From Diprion similis (lineage: Eukaryota; Arthropoda; Insecta; Hymenoptera; Diprionidae): a stretch of 64,000 bases of DNA. Positions 1 to 12,101 of the stretch are shown piece by piece. Below the pieces are notes generated by a model, which saw only the letters and a list, made by a program, of their open reading frames with translations, was not told the DNA's origin and searched no databases. The stretch lies in assembly GCF_021155765.1 (NCBI RefSeq), contig NC_060110.1:17940001-18004000 (forward strand). The letters run 5' to 3'. The translations under genes were made by a program, and so were the position numbers. Each line of letters starts with the position of its first letter. The stretch's first letter is position 1.

Positions 1-2806
1 CTTCGCTCCAAACAGTTGACCACGGGCCATTGCCTCGACTCTTGTAGTCACACTGCCAACTCGGCTTTGTCAACTACCACCTAAACTACTGTACCAACTC
101 CACACCGACGCTGCCTTCGGGGAAAGTAAAACCTCCGGTTTGCCGGACTCCACGAGTCTCCACGAAGCTCAAGCTGGCAGCAAGAGTTAGCAGCCAGACA
201 TGTTAAACTTTTTGGGAATAGAAAAGGAAATAGAAAACGTCGAGTCTTCTCGACTCATTTTCGGACCCCACCTGTAAAAACAAATTCATTTTATTCTATA
301 AGTATAAAGTCGACACTCGGTGCTGGGTCTTCGAACAACGCGATAAGAATTTCATTGCTATATTTAATTCTTGGTCGACCGATTTCAATTATTACCTACT
401 AGAGAGAAAATCAAAAATTCAATCTTTATTATGCTGTCTTTTTTTCCTTTTCTTTTTCAATAAACCGTAATGCGTAACAACTTAAGGCTCGTCGAACCTG
501 AATCTGGATTCATGTCGCTGATTTTTTCACGATTCTGAAAGATTGGATATTTCGGAAGAAAATTGGACCGTGACTGAACTAGTCGTAATGTTTCTCATTA
601 TAAAATTCTTTCGGTTCCCTCTCACTTTGCGAAACAATACTTATCTAGTCATAATACGTTCACGTCTCAAACGTTTGCGATTCTGCGTGGCTGATCTCGC
701 AACATCGTCCGTATAATCCATATACTATACATGTATATTCCCTTCGCAAATGTTGGCTGTATGAATCATGCAACAGTGTGCAAGATCGGCGTATATCCGG
801 GACGCTGTTCTGTAACAAAAGGCATTAAAGAGGCAGCCAAAGAAGGTATATTGAACTCTTACACCGTCCAGCAAGGTACGTTTAACCGTCTCGAGCCTCG
901 TCACGCTTGAATGGTAGAAGTGGATCGAATTCGCGTTTAGCAAAAAAAAAAAAGAGTTGAACCCTGCGGTCAAAGTTCGCCAACAAGGACAATGCTCCGT
1001 GGTCCCGGCGAAAAAGTTGACAAGAAAAGAGATTCACGTCAGCATTGGTCAAAAATTAATTTTATTAAGGATTTCGAACTTGTGAGCAACGGTTTCATGT
1101 ATTGCTGGACGAACTTGATACCGGCTGATTTTTTTCTTTCTTTTTTTCGCCAAATTTCGTGATCATTTAAACTCGGTACAGTACCAAAGAAGCCGAAGTT
1201 TAAAGCTCACGGTGACTTCAAAGGTAATGCACAGTGAGTCCAAGCGGAGGCTCAGGTAGAATGTAGGTGATCAGCAGGCTAGCTGGAGGTTGCCAATCGA
1301 TCGGTGACTAACCACGGGGACCAAGGCCATGACGTTTTGCCTGCACCTATCTACCAGCTACTGGTTCGATAAAGTTTCAACGCACGGTCATGCTGAAAGA
1401 GTCGAGTATGTGTACATAATATACGTATGTGTGAAATGGCATACGTTAATCATAATACCTACATGGACGTTGTAAACATCGTCGAGACTTTCGTGACGCA
1501 TCGCGCTTGTTACATATTTTATTTTATTCTCATAGCAATTTTTATAACGCAAATATTTGCGGACGAACCGTTTCTGCATAGCGTAATCCACTCAGCTGCA
1601 GCCAATCTACAACGATATTTTATACATTTCATTTCGATCAACTTCTATGCATGTAACTTGTTTTTTTTTTTCACCAGCATATGAAGTACGGTTCCTGTAC
1701 GAAGAAAGGAATTAATTTCCCTAATACATAATTATTAATTATGTAAGTGTGTAAACGGGATAAGGTTACTGGAGTGTGTTAAGACTGCAACGTTTTCTTT
1801 TCTGGAATTTTAAATTCCTCTTTTTCTTTATGCTTTTGTAAATTCTAATTTTGTGGTTTATTTTTAATGAAACTTTTACTAATTATCTACCATTGTAATT
1901 AGGAATTTTGTTCGGTAATGAGCGCTGTATATATATACAATTCTTAACAGCCTTTCTCAATTCCAAGCGATATGCTTACATATTGCCGTACAGCAGCGAA
2001 AGCTGAGACAGTTACTGTAACGACCTCTCGTTTTCGAAAAGCAGACAGAAAACGCTCTCAAACTATTACTCGGATAGCCAGACGTGTATTTTCCATCCTC
2101 TCCAGTAGAATTTGGGGCGTAAAATTATAGAATGGAATTTTTTTCGTGCCCAGTTCGATTGTTCGTAAAGCGTGACGACATATACGAAAACCACAAAATG
2201 CGGTTGTATGAAATCGAGAAAAAAGAGAAGAATTCATTGGGCTCTTCGAGGTGATATTATATTATACGAAGAATTTATTATACCTATCCACCGATGCGAA
2301 TACGATATTCATTGTCTCTGCCTCAGCAAGTGACAGAGTTTCGACTCTATACTCGTGTCTGGAAGACAGATCTGAAATAATTTCTATCAACTTGGTTTAC
2401 TTTGCGTCGCGAAAGTAGAGAGCAGGTTTGAAATTTGTATTTATATACGCAGTTTCGAAACACGAGATGCATTTCTCTGTGTAATATAATCGATAGCTAA
2501 GGGGTATATGCAGAGGGAAATATTTCTTACCTAGAACTGCAGCGTATAACGAATAATCGCGACGACATGCCATCGATTCCTTCGGACTCTCCGAGCGTTT
2601 CTTTCCCGCGGATATCACGGCACCAAGCCTGTGTTGTTGTTGACCTGAAAAAAAGCAAGAGAAAGAAGAAAATATTCTCTTTCACTTCCCACGCTAACTT
2701 CCAATATACTGACCCTGATTTTTGCGATTCCGCAAGCATCGCCTAATGGCTATATTTTCGTAGCGCGGGTAACGACTGGAATAAATATATTGATGAATGT
2801 TCACAG
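1..2806. other. Upstream/intronic DNA of the BICDR gene, no exon recognised
   Basis: No reading frame here looks like protein, and no splice-bounded exon with BICDR-like coiled coil was found. The stretch ends at a clear acceptor (ttcacag, ending 2806) that opens the first recognisable BICDR exon, so at least its right part is intron. The N-terminal BICDR exons must lie left of the window. Short T- and A-rich runs are the only other structure. Confidence 0.6.
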
Positions 2807-4856
2807 AGTCTGGAACAAGAGAGGCACCTCCTGAGACGAAGACTTGAGGAGGCTCACGACGAGGGCGAGGTGAGAGCACTGGAGCTGCAAGCCGACCTGG
2901 AGGCCCTTCGGAATCAGTTAGAAGAGCAGGGGGAGCGTGCACGACGTGCTGAAAGGGAGCAAGCAGCCCTGGTGACGGAATTGGCGGCCCAAAACACACG
3001 GCTTGCCGATCAGCTCCGGGAGGCAAACAAGCAGGAAGAACAGCTCTTAGCCGAGCTGAGGGTCCTCAGGGATAAATGCGCGCTGCGGAGCACCACGCTT
3101 CAGGACCACGTCAGCAGCTTGGAGATCCTCAGGGACGAGGTAAGACCATATTCTTCAGACGCGGATGACTGGAATCCAACGTCAATTTCATCCACATTAT
3201 TTCAGGTACAAATTGTCTCGGCCCAAAGAACTGAACTTGAGAGGAGATCCCTGGAGCTCCGGGAGGAAAGGGCGCGCGCTGTTGCGGCCTTGGAAGAAGC
3301 CGAGGAGAGAGCCCTCGTCTTGGATAGACTGGGTCACGAAGCTGAGCACAGAGCAAGAAAAGCCGAGAGAGAGAGGTAGGGAGATGGGTTCAGGGTAGAT
3401 GGGAAATTAGAGCTTATTTACTCCAGAAAAGGTCCTCTATAAGGGCGACGCATCGAACACGGATCGTGAACATTAGGAATCAAATTATCGGAGCGTGTTA
3501 GAACGGTGTTAGGTACTTATAAGTAGAACGCGAAGTGTGAACTAGATGCGGTAAACAGAAATCAAAACCAGCATTCCTAACTTGAATTTACATCCATGTT
3601 AATGAACTGCATATTAAGTGTATTCGTGTAACTTGCTTACAGAGATGAGCTGGCTGCTGCATTGGCAGCCCTGGAGGCGGAAAGAAGAGGAAGATCCGGA
3701 TCCATACAAAAACCCCCGAGATCACTGCAGGCGGAAATGGAGTGCGAGGAGAGCGGAAGTTCTTTAGGAGAACCCGAGGATCTCAAAGCCGAAGTAACGA
3801 GGGCTTGCAAAAGAATGCGAGAACTCTGCGCTCAGCTCAGAAGAGGCGAAGACGACTCTGGCCTTCAAAGCGACTGCGATGAGTCCATGTTGGTCTTGGC
3901 GAACGGTGCTGATACTGAGGTGAGAGATGTGAACATGATCCATGATTGATGTACCCACCCACAGTGTTTGTTCGTTGAAATCGAATTCTTGAATCTCAGT
4001 CGACGTTCACCTTTCTTTGCGCAAAAAACTGACTATATGAATCGAATCGAACACACGACTGTCCATAATCATCGACAAGTATAAACAAACATCATTAATT
4101 ACTGAGAAAACGCGGAGCACCGATCTGATTACCCAATCTCACCAAAGAAAAAATCATTAACGATACATTGAAATGTGATAATTTAGCTGACAGAATTTCA
4201 GGAGTAATATAATGTAAAGAATCTTTCAATTTCCGCAGGCAAACTGTCCCGGGGCGTTGTCGGAGTTGACGGAGGAGTTGTTCAGACTGGCATTAGCCGG
4301 ACGAGGTGCTCCTGGAGAACTTGGCCTGGCGGTGGAATTGCACAGGGTACGAGAGGAGCTCGAGCATTCGAGAGACCAGCTGAAACAGACGCAAGATGAG
4401 CTCAGACGAAGAGGGGAATCGCTACTTGAGCTTACGAGTAAGTTGAGTGTATGCGAGGCCGAGCTTCGAGGCGTACGAGAGGAACGAGACAGAGCCAGAG
4501 GTGACATCGAAGACTCGGCACTCACCAAGGACGAGGTCCTAGCCCAGGCGTACCAGGTCAGGGACCAAGCTGTCGCCCGGAAGAACAGGGCGGAAGTCGA
4601 GCTGGCAAGAACGAGGATCGACGTGCTGCAGGCTAACAGCCAGCTGATGGAGGCTATCCAGCAGAAGATTGAGCTGAGTCAACAGCTCGAACAGTGGCAA
4701 ATGGACATGCAAGCGCTTCTGGACGAGCAAGTTAGGAGTAAACTGATGCCGTCGAGCGGTCCGGTCAGCGGTAACGGGGACAGTTCGGAGATGATTGTTC
4801 CGGCTAGAAAGAAGCGCAGTACGAGTGCTTCGAAGAAGATTTTTGGACTATTCTGA
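2807..4856 (+). CDS. BICDR: Bicaudal D-related protein (BICDR / BICD family-like cargo adaptor), 3' part
   Basis: Dynein-dynactin cargo adaptor of the BICD family, partial at the 5' end. Exons: 2807-3139, 3206-3375, 3643-3919, 4239-4856 (stop TGA). Together they give 465 residues in one frame (phases 0, 2, 0). The protein is almost all coiled coil, rich in Leu, Glu, Arg and Gln, beginning SLEQERHLLRRRLEEAHDEG. Near the C-terminus the segment QLMEAIQQKIELSQQLEQWQ matches the conserved block of BICDR/BICDL proteins, which binds Rab6-type cargo in the family. The tail is basic and ends KKIFGLF. The 66-bp intron at 3140-3205 is a multiple of three with no stop, so it could be retained without breaking the frame. 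The family assignment is from remembered motif similarity. The N-terminal dynein-binding exons are outside the window. Confidence 0.85.
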
Positions 4857-6174
4857 AAGTTATTGGGTTGAAAAATTTCGCCGGAGATCTGCAATCTTCG
4901 GCTCGATTTTTTATCATGGGATCAAAATTTTAATGCGAGAACCTATCGCAATGTGATTATATATTATTGGTCGGAGGGCGGCAATATGATGCGGCTCCTT
5001 GTTTTTATTGCTGTGGCATTTCTTCAACTGGGAATCTGCGCTTGGATGTTGACGAAGATAAATTCTCGGCGTTGATCGCGATTCGAATGATTTAGTTCAC
5101 ACGGAATAAATTAGCCCAGGGTATTGAACGTGAAGGTGATAAGTAAAAAAGAAAACTTGTTTTTACAATATTTTTATGGATTCTATATAAGAACCTTTGT
5201 GCCTGCGCGGTTGTATAATTGCTCAAGATTGATTTTCAATGGTCGTTTCACAAGTCGTTATAACAAGTTTAGAAATTTCACTGCAGAGTGCAGACGTTTA
5301 TCATTCGGTGTAATTAAAGTATCATAAAATCCTCCGTGTTGCACGAAAATTCGATGAGTGGCTTGAAGAAATCTTGCGAAATGCCAATTAAACTTGAAGA
5401 AATTATTACAGTTAAATTATACGCGCTTGTACCTCAAAATTTCTATTCAACGAGCATTCTATTTTACATTCTGTACTTGAACGTATACTATGCAGAAACT
5501 ACAGATTAAGTTTTTGATAGAAAAAAGTTTAACGACTGTACAAAAGTTGATAAATTCATGTTCATCAAAACACTGGTTCCTGAATTTTGCCTGAGACATA
5601 AAAACCGTCGAGTCATACAAGATATGGATGAGTAGTTCCACTTTGATGCTATTAACATAATACGCGAATAGAATGAAATTGAGTAAAAGAAAGCATGTCT
5701 TAAACTTATTTCTCGTTCAATTTCAAAGAATATCCAGAAGTATATAAGCAAATAATTAAAATAACAAGTTCGTAAATACGTGTGTGAGTGCAGAATACCG
5801 CACGTAGCATCGGGGCGTGTCGGTGCAAAGTAAGAACGAACGTGTGTAGAAGGTCACTTTTAAAAAAAAGTATCACACGTCGTTTCACACCGATGAGTCA
5901 AGATTTCGCCAACGACCCACGCGAAACATTTTATACTTACTTTCCTCCCTCCCCACGGATACTTTATACCTATGTCCGTTCGTCCGTCCGTCCCACATAT
6001 GCCACTATTGGGCTTGATTGTGAGTGACAAAATATTTATTTATGTATCGAATATAAAAAGGAAGTTACCGGAGATGTGGCCTTTTAGGATTTAAACAAAA
6101 GTGCAATAAAACGCATTGGTTGAAGTGCTGTTGTATCATATTTGAGCGATGAATAATTTAACTTCAATCGTATA

Positions 6175-6238
<64 letters not shown>

Positions 6239-8049
6239 CATATTCATATATATGTATATGTATCCCTATCCATATCTATTTGATTATGTAATGATACACA
6301 TAAAATAAGTCTATGTACTTGTAAGATTGTAAGATATTTCATTACCATATAAGCATACGTTATTATACCGCATATTTATTTAATAAAATTGACTGTACAA
6401 ATGTACATCGCTGTACCCGTTACACCGCTTATTTCGTGTAATTACATCAACCGGATGCAACGCATAACCTTGGGTCGGTGCACCGAAAATATTTGTTGAA
6501 ACACAGTTACTTTCGAACTTATAGTTACATATAATACCTACTCTTCCAACTTACCTTACTTCCGTGAAATGTGCAGACAATTAGGACTCCTTTTTTTATG
6601 TTCTTTGCAATTAGTAATTTACCCCGACTTAAGACAATACTGTTTATACTTATCATACTTGCAATGATTTAGATGAGCTTATTGAGAGTGATTTACTGTG
6701 ATATTGATGAAAGCATTTCGTCAACAAAGGCCACGAGAACAGAGTAATCACTTCTACCAATTATAAAATTGTTAAATTTCATACTGTGTCCGATGTTCGT
6801 TACGGCAATGCTCGTGTATAGCCAGAATGTTTGCGGTAAGGGAGAGAACCACAGAATTATTAAAATAACGTCAATATAAGTCTCAATTAGTCACCATATT
6901 ACGTTGGGAATCACAAGTGAAGGACGCCTTTTAAATAGCACTATAACCTTATCTTCTCTCATCATCTTTCAAGAAATATTTACTGAATATCATAAAGTAT
7001 AATATTTAATCACTGTATTCTGATTACATTCAGTAAAGTATGAATATTTGGCAGCCATACTCATGATACCTACAAATTTCACATTAGTATAACAGTTATA
7101 ATATAATAAATTTCAAGCAAGAAAATTAAATAAAGAGTTTTAAGAACCAGAGAGTAAATTCTAGTCACAAGTTCAAAACAAAAATAGAAGTGTCTCAAAT
7201 TTAAAATGATTTTCGATTAGTACAAGTTACAAAAACCTTTGATGTTGGTGAATGCATTGATTGATTTAAAGAAGTACATAAAGGTAAATGTTCGAATGAC
7301 ATCACTAAATCGCAGTCTGAAGACAGATTGGATACGGTACTATATTCAATGATCACCCTTTGATCTTTCATAAACATAAATTTCCAGAACATTTTCAACA
7401 TATGTACATTACAATTTGAGTGATGTCACGCTAAAAACGAAAAATCAGACAATTTAATTTTACTTTTTAGAATTATATGTTGTCTGATTTACCTTCGTAA
7501 TTCAATTGTAATCTTTAACAGCCCGATAGGAGTCATAAGAGCCCAGTTTAAACTAATTAAAATCTACCACAAAATTTTGATGCAAGCACTGTCAAAACTA
7601 TTATGTTAAAAGTATATCAATATTATTTTTTCCTAACTAAGTACCTTGCAGGGTTTCTCAAAACTGCACCTTACAGGCCCGATCGGTTAAAAAGCTATTG
7701 GAAATAATATTCAAGAGGCAATAATTTTGTTTCAGCAGATATGCGTTAATGAAAATTTGAATATTGGAGATTATGTTGCGTTTCTAAGACCAAATTATAG
7801 GTTTACAATAGTACCAATTTGAAAGCTCCGAATCAATTTGTAATGAAGAACACGTTTAAAATCTGTTATAATTGTCTTAGAATTTTGCTTTCTCATGAGA
7901 AAAGTGTTATTCTTTCTCGTTCCATACCTCCACATTCCTTGACTAATAGACGAATTCCATAACTTTTCCTCAACTTTTCGGTTTTCCCTGACTAATGACC
8001 ACCATATGATGTGTAAAGAAGGTTTTCGTAAATATCGTTTATTACCATC
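4857..8049. other. BICDR 3' UTR and intergenic DNA between convergent genes
   Basis: AT-rich sequence with no convincing reading frame. It should hold the 3' UTRs of BICDR (from the left) and the IL-17 receptor-like gene (from the right). AATAAA-type polyadenylation signals for the + strand occur near 6102 and 6381. A long (AT)n microsatellite lies at about 6188-6237. Confidence 0.5.
6188..6237. repeat. (AT)n microsatellite
   Basis: About 25 uninterrupted AT dinucleotides, flanked on the left by an acat repeat and on the right by tttcatattcatatatatg. Simple-sequence repeat in the BICDR 3' flank. Confidence 0.95.
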
Positions 8050-11000
8050 TTATCGAATAAAATCAAAATCAGGATCAACTCCCAGGTGTGAACACAGTTC
8101 ATTAAAATGCTCAGGTAACCGAAAACGCGTATGCGGTGAGATTACGGCAAGTGGGTCATCAGGTCCGTCAGTCACTTCGAAACCAGTCCAGCTGCCAACA
8201 ATAAGTCAGAACATAGAGGTTGCATATTTTCAAGAGATATTATTCCTGCTGATCTATATGTTACTGTTGAAAAGTATCATCTTTCACAGAGACTAACCGG
8301 ACAATAAAGTGGTCGCGATATTGTGTGATTGGGTCCTGATATAAAGTTTTGGCTGTAGCAAGAGCAAATGGTATTGAAGTATCACGAAAGTCAACCGTAT
8401 AGTCCTCGTCTAGCCTTATACGCGACTCATCATTTTCCACGAGCAAACGGAATTGTGGGGTGTCAACCCAAATGACCCTACAGCCGTGTTTCAATAAGCG
8501 GTCAATCCATTCATTGGAACCAAATTCAACATTTAAATCATTGTCTTCGTCTGACTGCAAGTCATAAACCTAGAACCATGGTAAAAGCATTCAGGTACAT
8601 TATGTCACAATACATAGCAGTGGATACGCTGTAAGCTTGCTATTATTTACTTACGGAAAAATCCTTTACAATGAGAGAAAATATAAATAAAAGTGTTTTT
8701 ATTCGAATGTTTTCAATGAAAGATAAAGAATTGTATTATTTTGAAGTAGAAGAATTTTAGAACAAAGTAAGGATGAAACTTACCGGACAACCGCATCTTT
8801 GCTTTAACTTATCTCTGAAAGATCTCATTTCTTCCATGAACGAAGACGGTCCCTTTGTGTAAATTATTAAAATTCTCTTGGGATTATCTTTGTACAGTAA
8901 TGGATTTATTGTGTTGAAGGGTACATCATTTCCCACGTGGTTTCCTCCACGTCGGATTCGAAAAAATTTGAACATCCAAAGGAGCAATATTGATACCAAG
9001 AGAATAGCAACTGAAGTTGATGCAAGCTCAAGATGAGTCCAGCCAGCTGCAGGTTTTTTATTATCTCGGAAACAAGCTGCAATTAAGACAGTCAGATTTA
9101 TCAATTGTATTAATTCCCAGTGAGCATAATAACGTCAATATCTCACATAGCTTGGTCCTCCCAATTTCGATAGCATTTGTCCATTGTAGAAAGTCATTTA
9201 GGTAATCATCACACCCTGGCAGTATCGAGATGTATGTTTGTGAAAATTCTGCAAAATGACAAACTGCACCTTCTTTCAGTCCTGTCCATTCGACCACAAC
9301 GCTCCAGGCACCACCAGTCAAGTTCTTAAACGCCACCTGTGTACATTAATTGTTTCATTTTTATTTTACAATCGCAGAAAATAATATGGAAAACTGGTTC
9401 AGATAATATAATTTTTTGAGGAATGTAACACTTACTTGCGACCAAAGTCTAAGGTCTGTGTCATTGCGCAGGCATCGAAAAGTCAAGTTGTTGCGCATCT
9501 ATTGTATCATATCGTAAAAAGTATTAAATACACATCTATATCTCATATATTATTTGACACAAGGAATAGACATGGTAAACAATTATCAACACATCAATTG
9601 CCGTTTGCATGATGTAACATTCTATACATGCACGGGGCCGTTAGATTGATTCTGACACATTGAAGGCTGCCCATGGTACCTGTTCCCCATGTCAAACAAG
9701 TGGTAGCAGACTACAGCAGTAAGCTTAAATGTGTCAGAATCAATCTAAGGGTCTACACAATGAATTTTAGAATAGTCGGTAGTTACCATTTCCACTTCGC
9801 ACCTCTGCGATGGCGGTAATGTGGTCAAATCAAAATCACCATCTTCTGTTAAGTTTTCTTTGTCAATTTCCCACAACATGAGATTCAATCGAAAACAGGT
9901 TGAAGCTATGGTCATGTTAAAGGGTAATGTCCGATTCCTGAAAATAACATTACACGGTTCTTTCCTGTATCTACTATTTCGTATCATCTGTGACTTTGAT
10001 AGAAATAAAAATCTGGTACTATTCAATATTAATCCACATATATTGCATCAAGGAGCTATACAGTTTCGTTATTGAAAATTTTCCAACTAACATTGTAGAT
10101 GCGTCATGTACCTAAAAAGTTACCCCCCCCCCCCCCCTCCCCGTCCCCTTGAGTAGATCAAATGAAGCTCACGTTTCAATAGCCACCTTTGAAACATCTT
10201 CATAATCGCATCTGAAGGTTGGATCATGAACAGGGTTCGTGGTGTTATAAAAATATGGACCCCACAACCACCCTTTTTCTTCTTCATTTTTCATCTCAAA
10301 ATAATAACAGCCAGTAAATATGTCAATAAACATACCATTAGCAGGTATATCTTTCTGAAATAAAAAAATAAATTGAAATAAAAACAAACTTGAAAGTACA
10401 AACCAAAAGAACTTAAAGTCTAATATTTATGATTTGTTGTCTTTGATAAAGCGTCATATTATGTAACGCTATTTTTTACCTTTTTTGACCCTTCTCCCCA
10501 ATAGTAACACACAGGAACGTATGCCTAGCCCCCCCCCCCCACACACACACACACAATTCTTACCTTGCGCGTCTGATTTCTAAGATTATGACGAGCAGTG
10601 AAGATTTCCAAAAAATTAAGATTAGCATGTCGCGCGCGCGATTCAAGTTATCAATAGTGATCAGTTCATAAATTTGAACGACTTTTCGAGTTAAAACATT
10701 CCAAAAAACTGTTACGTAACATTTGACAATACCCCCTCCCTCTCGTAAGAAATAGTCACGGTTTGACCAACCTCTCCCCCCCCCCCCCCCCTTGAGGACG
10801 TTCCGTAGGACTTGAATGACGCCTGAGCATTTAAATTAATATCGATTGTTCATACATACAACTTAAATTACCTACTTTTATAGACAATGATGAGTCCTCA
10901 TCGTTAGGAGTATTTTGGAGCAGATTATTATCTTCCCTAGGGTCACAAGCACATTCCGTCTTATTTTTCACATGTGGTATCATTAGTAGAGTAAGTTTGA

Positions 11001-12101
11001 AATTTTCTCGTGGCGTTGATACATTCCAATTAATAACTTAAGACAAAAATAAAAATAATGAATTTTATCACTATATGAAATGAAATATTTCAATACTGAA
11101 TCATTAATCAACATATAATTCGTATGTTTACAAATATGATTTGCAATTACATTACAATAATGTCTTTATTTACTAAATAAATGTCATACCAGAAAAATCT
11201 TGAGATAGTGTGGACTGCTGGTGCTGAAGCCAACTAGGTGGGTCAGATGACTTGGGTTCATAGTCACACTGATTTTTTTGGCTCAGATTTGCCGAACTCA
11301 ATTGATTGTCTAATTTACGAATCTTACACTTACGGTGTGGTGGATGGTAGTCCCACTCTCGCCAAGTCTAAAACAAGTAATCATGTCTGGATGAAGATAT
11401 TTATAAATTTGATCATTACAGCTTTTGGTAAAAACGAATTACAGAATAATACTTCACTTGCTCTGACGACCCCTGAGATTCAGTAAGAAATTGGTTTAAT
11501 CATAATTTATAAAGGGTGACCCAGTACCCACGGACCACTGAGCACTGACGGATTCCTTGCAAAGAAATAAGACTAAAATTGCTCTTGACAATTTTTTTTT
11601 TAAAGCAGCGGTTTTTGATTTAAAACCGTTCGAAGTTCACCAATCACGGCGCAGATGGGACCGAGAGTGCGAGCCAAGTGCGAGCCAAGTGCGAGCCAAG
11701 TGTAGCTATAAGCCCGATCAGCGTACGCTAATTGTAAGCCTCGCCTAAGCTCGTGCGCCTGGTCCCATCTGCGCCGTGATTGGTGAACTTCAAACGGTTT
11801 TAATCAAAAACCGTTGCTTTAAAAAAAAATTCTCAAGAGCAATTTTAGTCTTATTTCTTTGCAAGGAATCCGTGAGTGCTCGGTGGTCCGCGGGTACTGG
11901 GTCACCCGAGAAGTATACTGTGTCTGAAAATTTTTATCTTGTGATACGAATATTTGACATAACTTAAAGAATAGAATTTATAAATTAAAATTTAAATAAT
12001 ACATTATCTTGTCCGGTTTCCTGGCCCAACCCAACATCAACGCACACACGGAGAATTATCCAACAAACGGGGATAAAAGTCGTAAAATTTTTACCACTCA
12101 T
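8050..12101 (-). CDS. Interleukin-17 receptor-like protein with SEFIR domain
   Basis: Type I membrane receptor of the IL-17R family. Ten exons read on the minus strand: 12003-12101, 11190-11367, 10876-11036, 10173-10354, 9787-9937, 9436-9498, 9147-9336, 8784-9076, 8265-8569, 8050-8191. They total 1764 nt (587 residues), and every phase agrees. Residues 1-26 form a signal peptide (CWIILRVCVDVGLG core). The ectodomain carries scattered Cys and N-glycosylation sequons. A transmembrane helix (SVAILLVSILLLWMFKFF) lies near residue 365, followed by basic residues. A cytoplasmic SEFIR domain begins around RILIIYTKGPSSFMEEMRSF and runs to about residue 560. SEFIR domains in this family recruit Act1-type adaptors. 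A polyadenylation signal (AATAAA at 8043-8038) follows the stop by 6 nt. Intron 1 holds a foldback element. The last donor (8264) was chosen because it alone keeps the frame. Confidence 0.9.
9638..9751. mobile_element. Short element with 24-bp terminal inverted repeats (MITE-like)
   Basis: The 24-base arm at 9638-9661 (core TTAGATTGATTCTGACACAT) is repeated in reverse complement at 9728-9751 with one mismatch, around a 66-bp centre. It lies in an intron of the IL-17 receptor-like gene (between exons 9787-9937 and 9436-9498). No target-site duplication or coding content is visible, so it may be a MITE or a stable hairpin. Confidence 0.5.
10122..10137. repeat. Poly-C tract
   Basis: Run of about 15 C residues in an intron of the IL-17 receptor-like gene. 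Two similar C-runs follow at about 10529-10540 (next to a CA repeat) and about 10773-10790. Confidence 0.9.
10529..10554. repeat. Poly-C tract followed by (CA)n
   Basis: About 12 C residues run straight into seven CA dinucleotides. The sequence just before it (10440-10525) and around 10700-10800 is C-rich and contains taacg/ttacgtaac words, so this may be part of an older dispersed repeat. Confidence 0.8.
11514..11907. mobile_element. 394-bp foldback / MITE-like element with about 148-bp inverted arms
   Basis: The left arm 11514-11662 starts GGGTGACCCAGTACCC. The right arm 11761-11907 is its near-perfect reverse complement, ending GGGTACTGGGTCACCC. The 98-bp centre carries three direct copies of an 11-base unit (GTGCGAGCCAA) near 11668-11700. 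No transposase frame exists; the short open frames inside are by-products of the inverted repeat. It sits in intron 1 (11368-12002) of the IL-17 receptor-like gene. No clear target-site duplication is visible. This is typical of a non-autonomous foldback DNA element. Confidence 0.85.

Noticed and set aside
11557-11967. Two plus-strand open frames of 63 codons
   Set aside because: They lie in or run out of the arms of the foldback element and mirror each other; no coding character.
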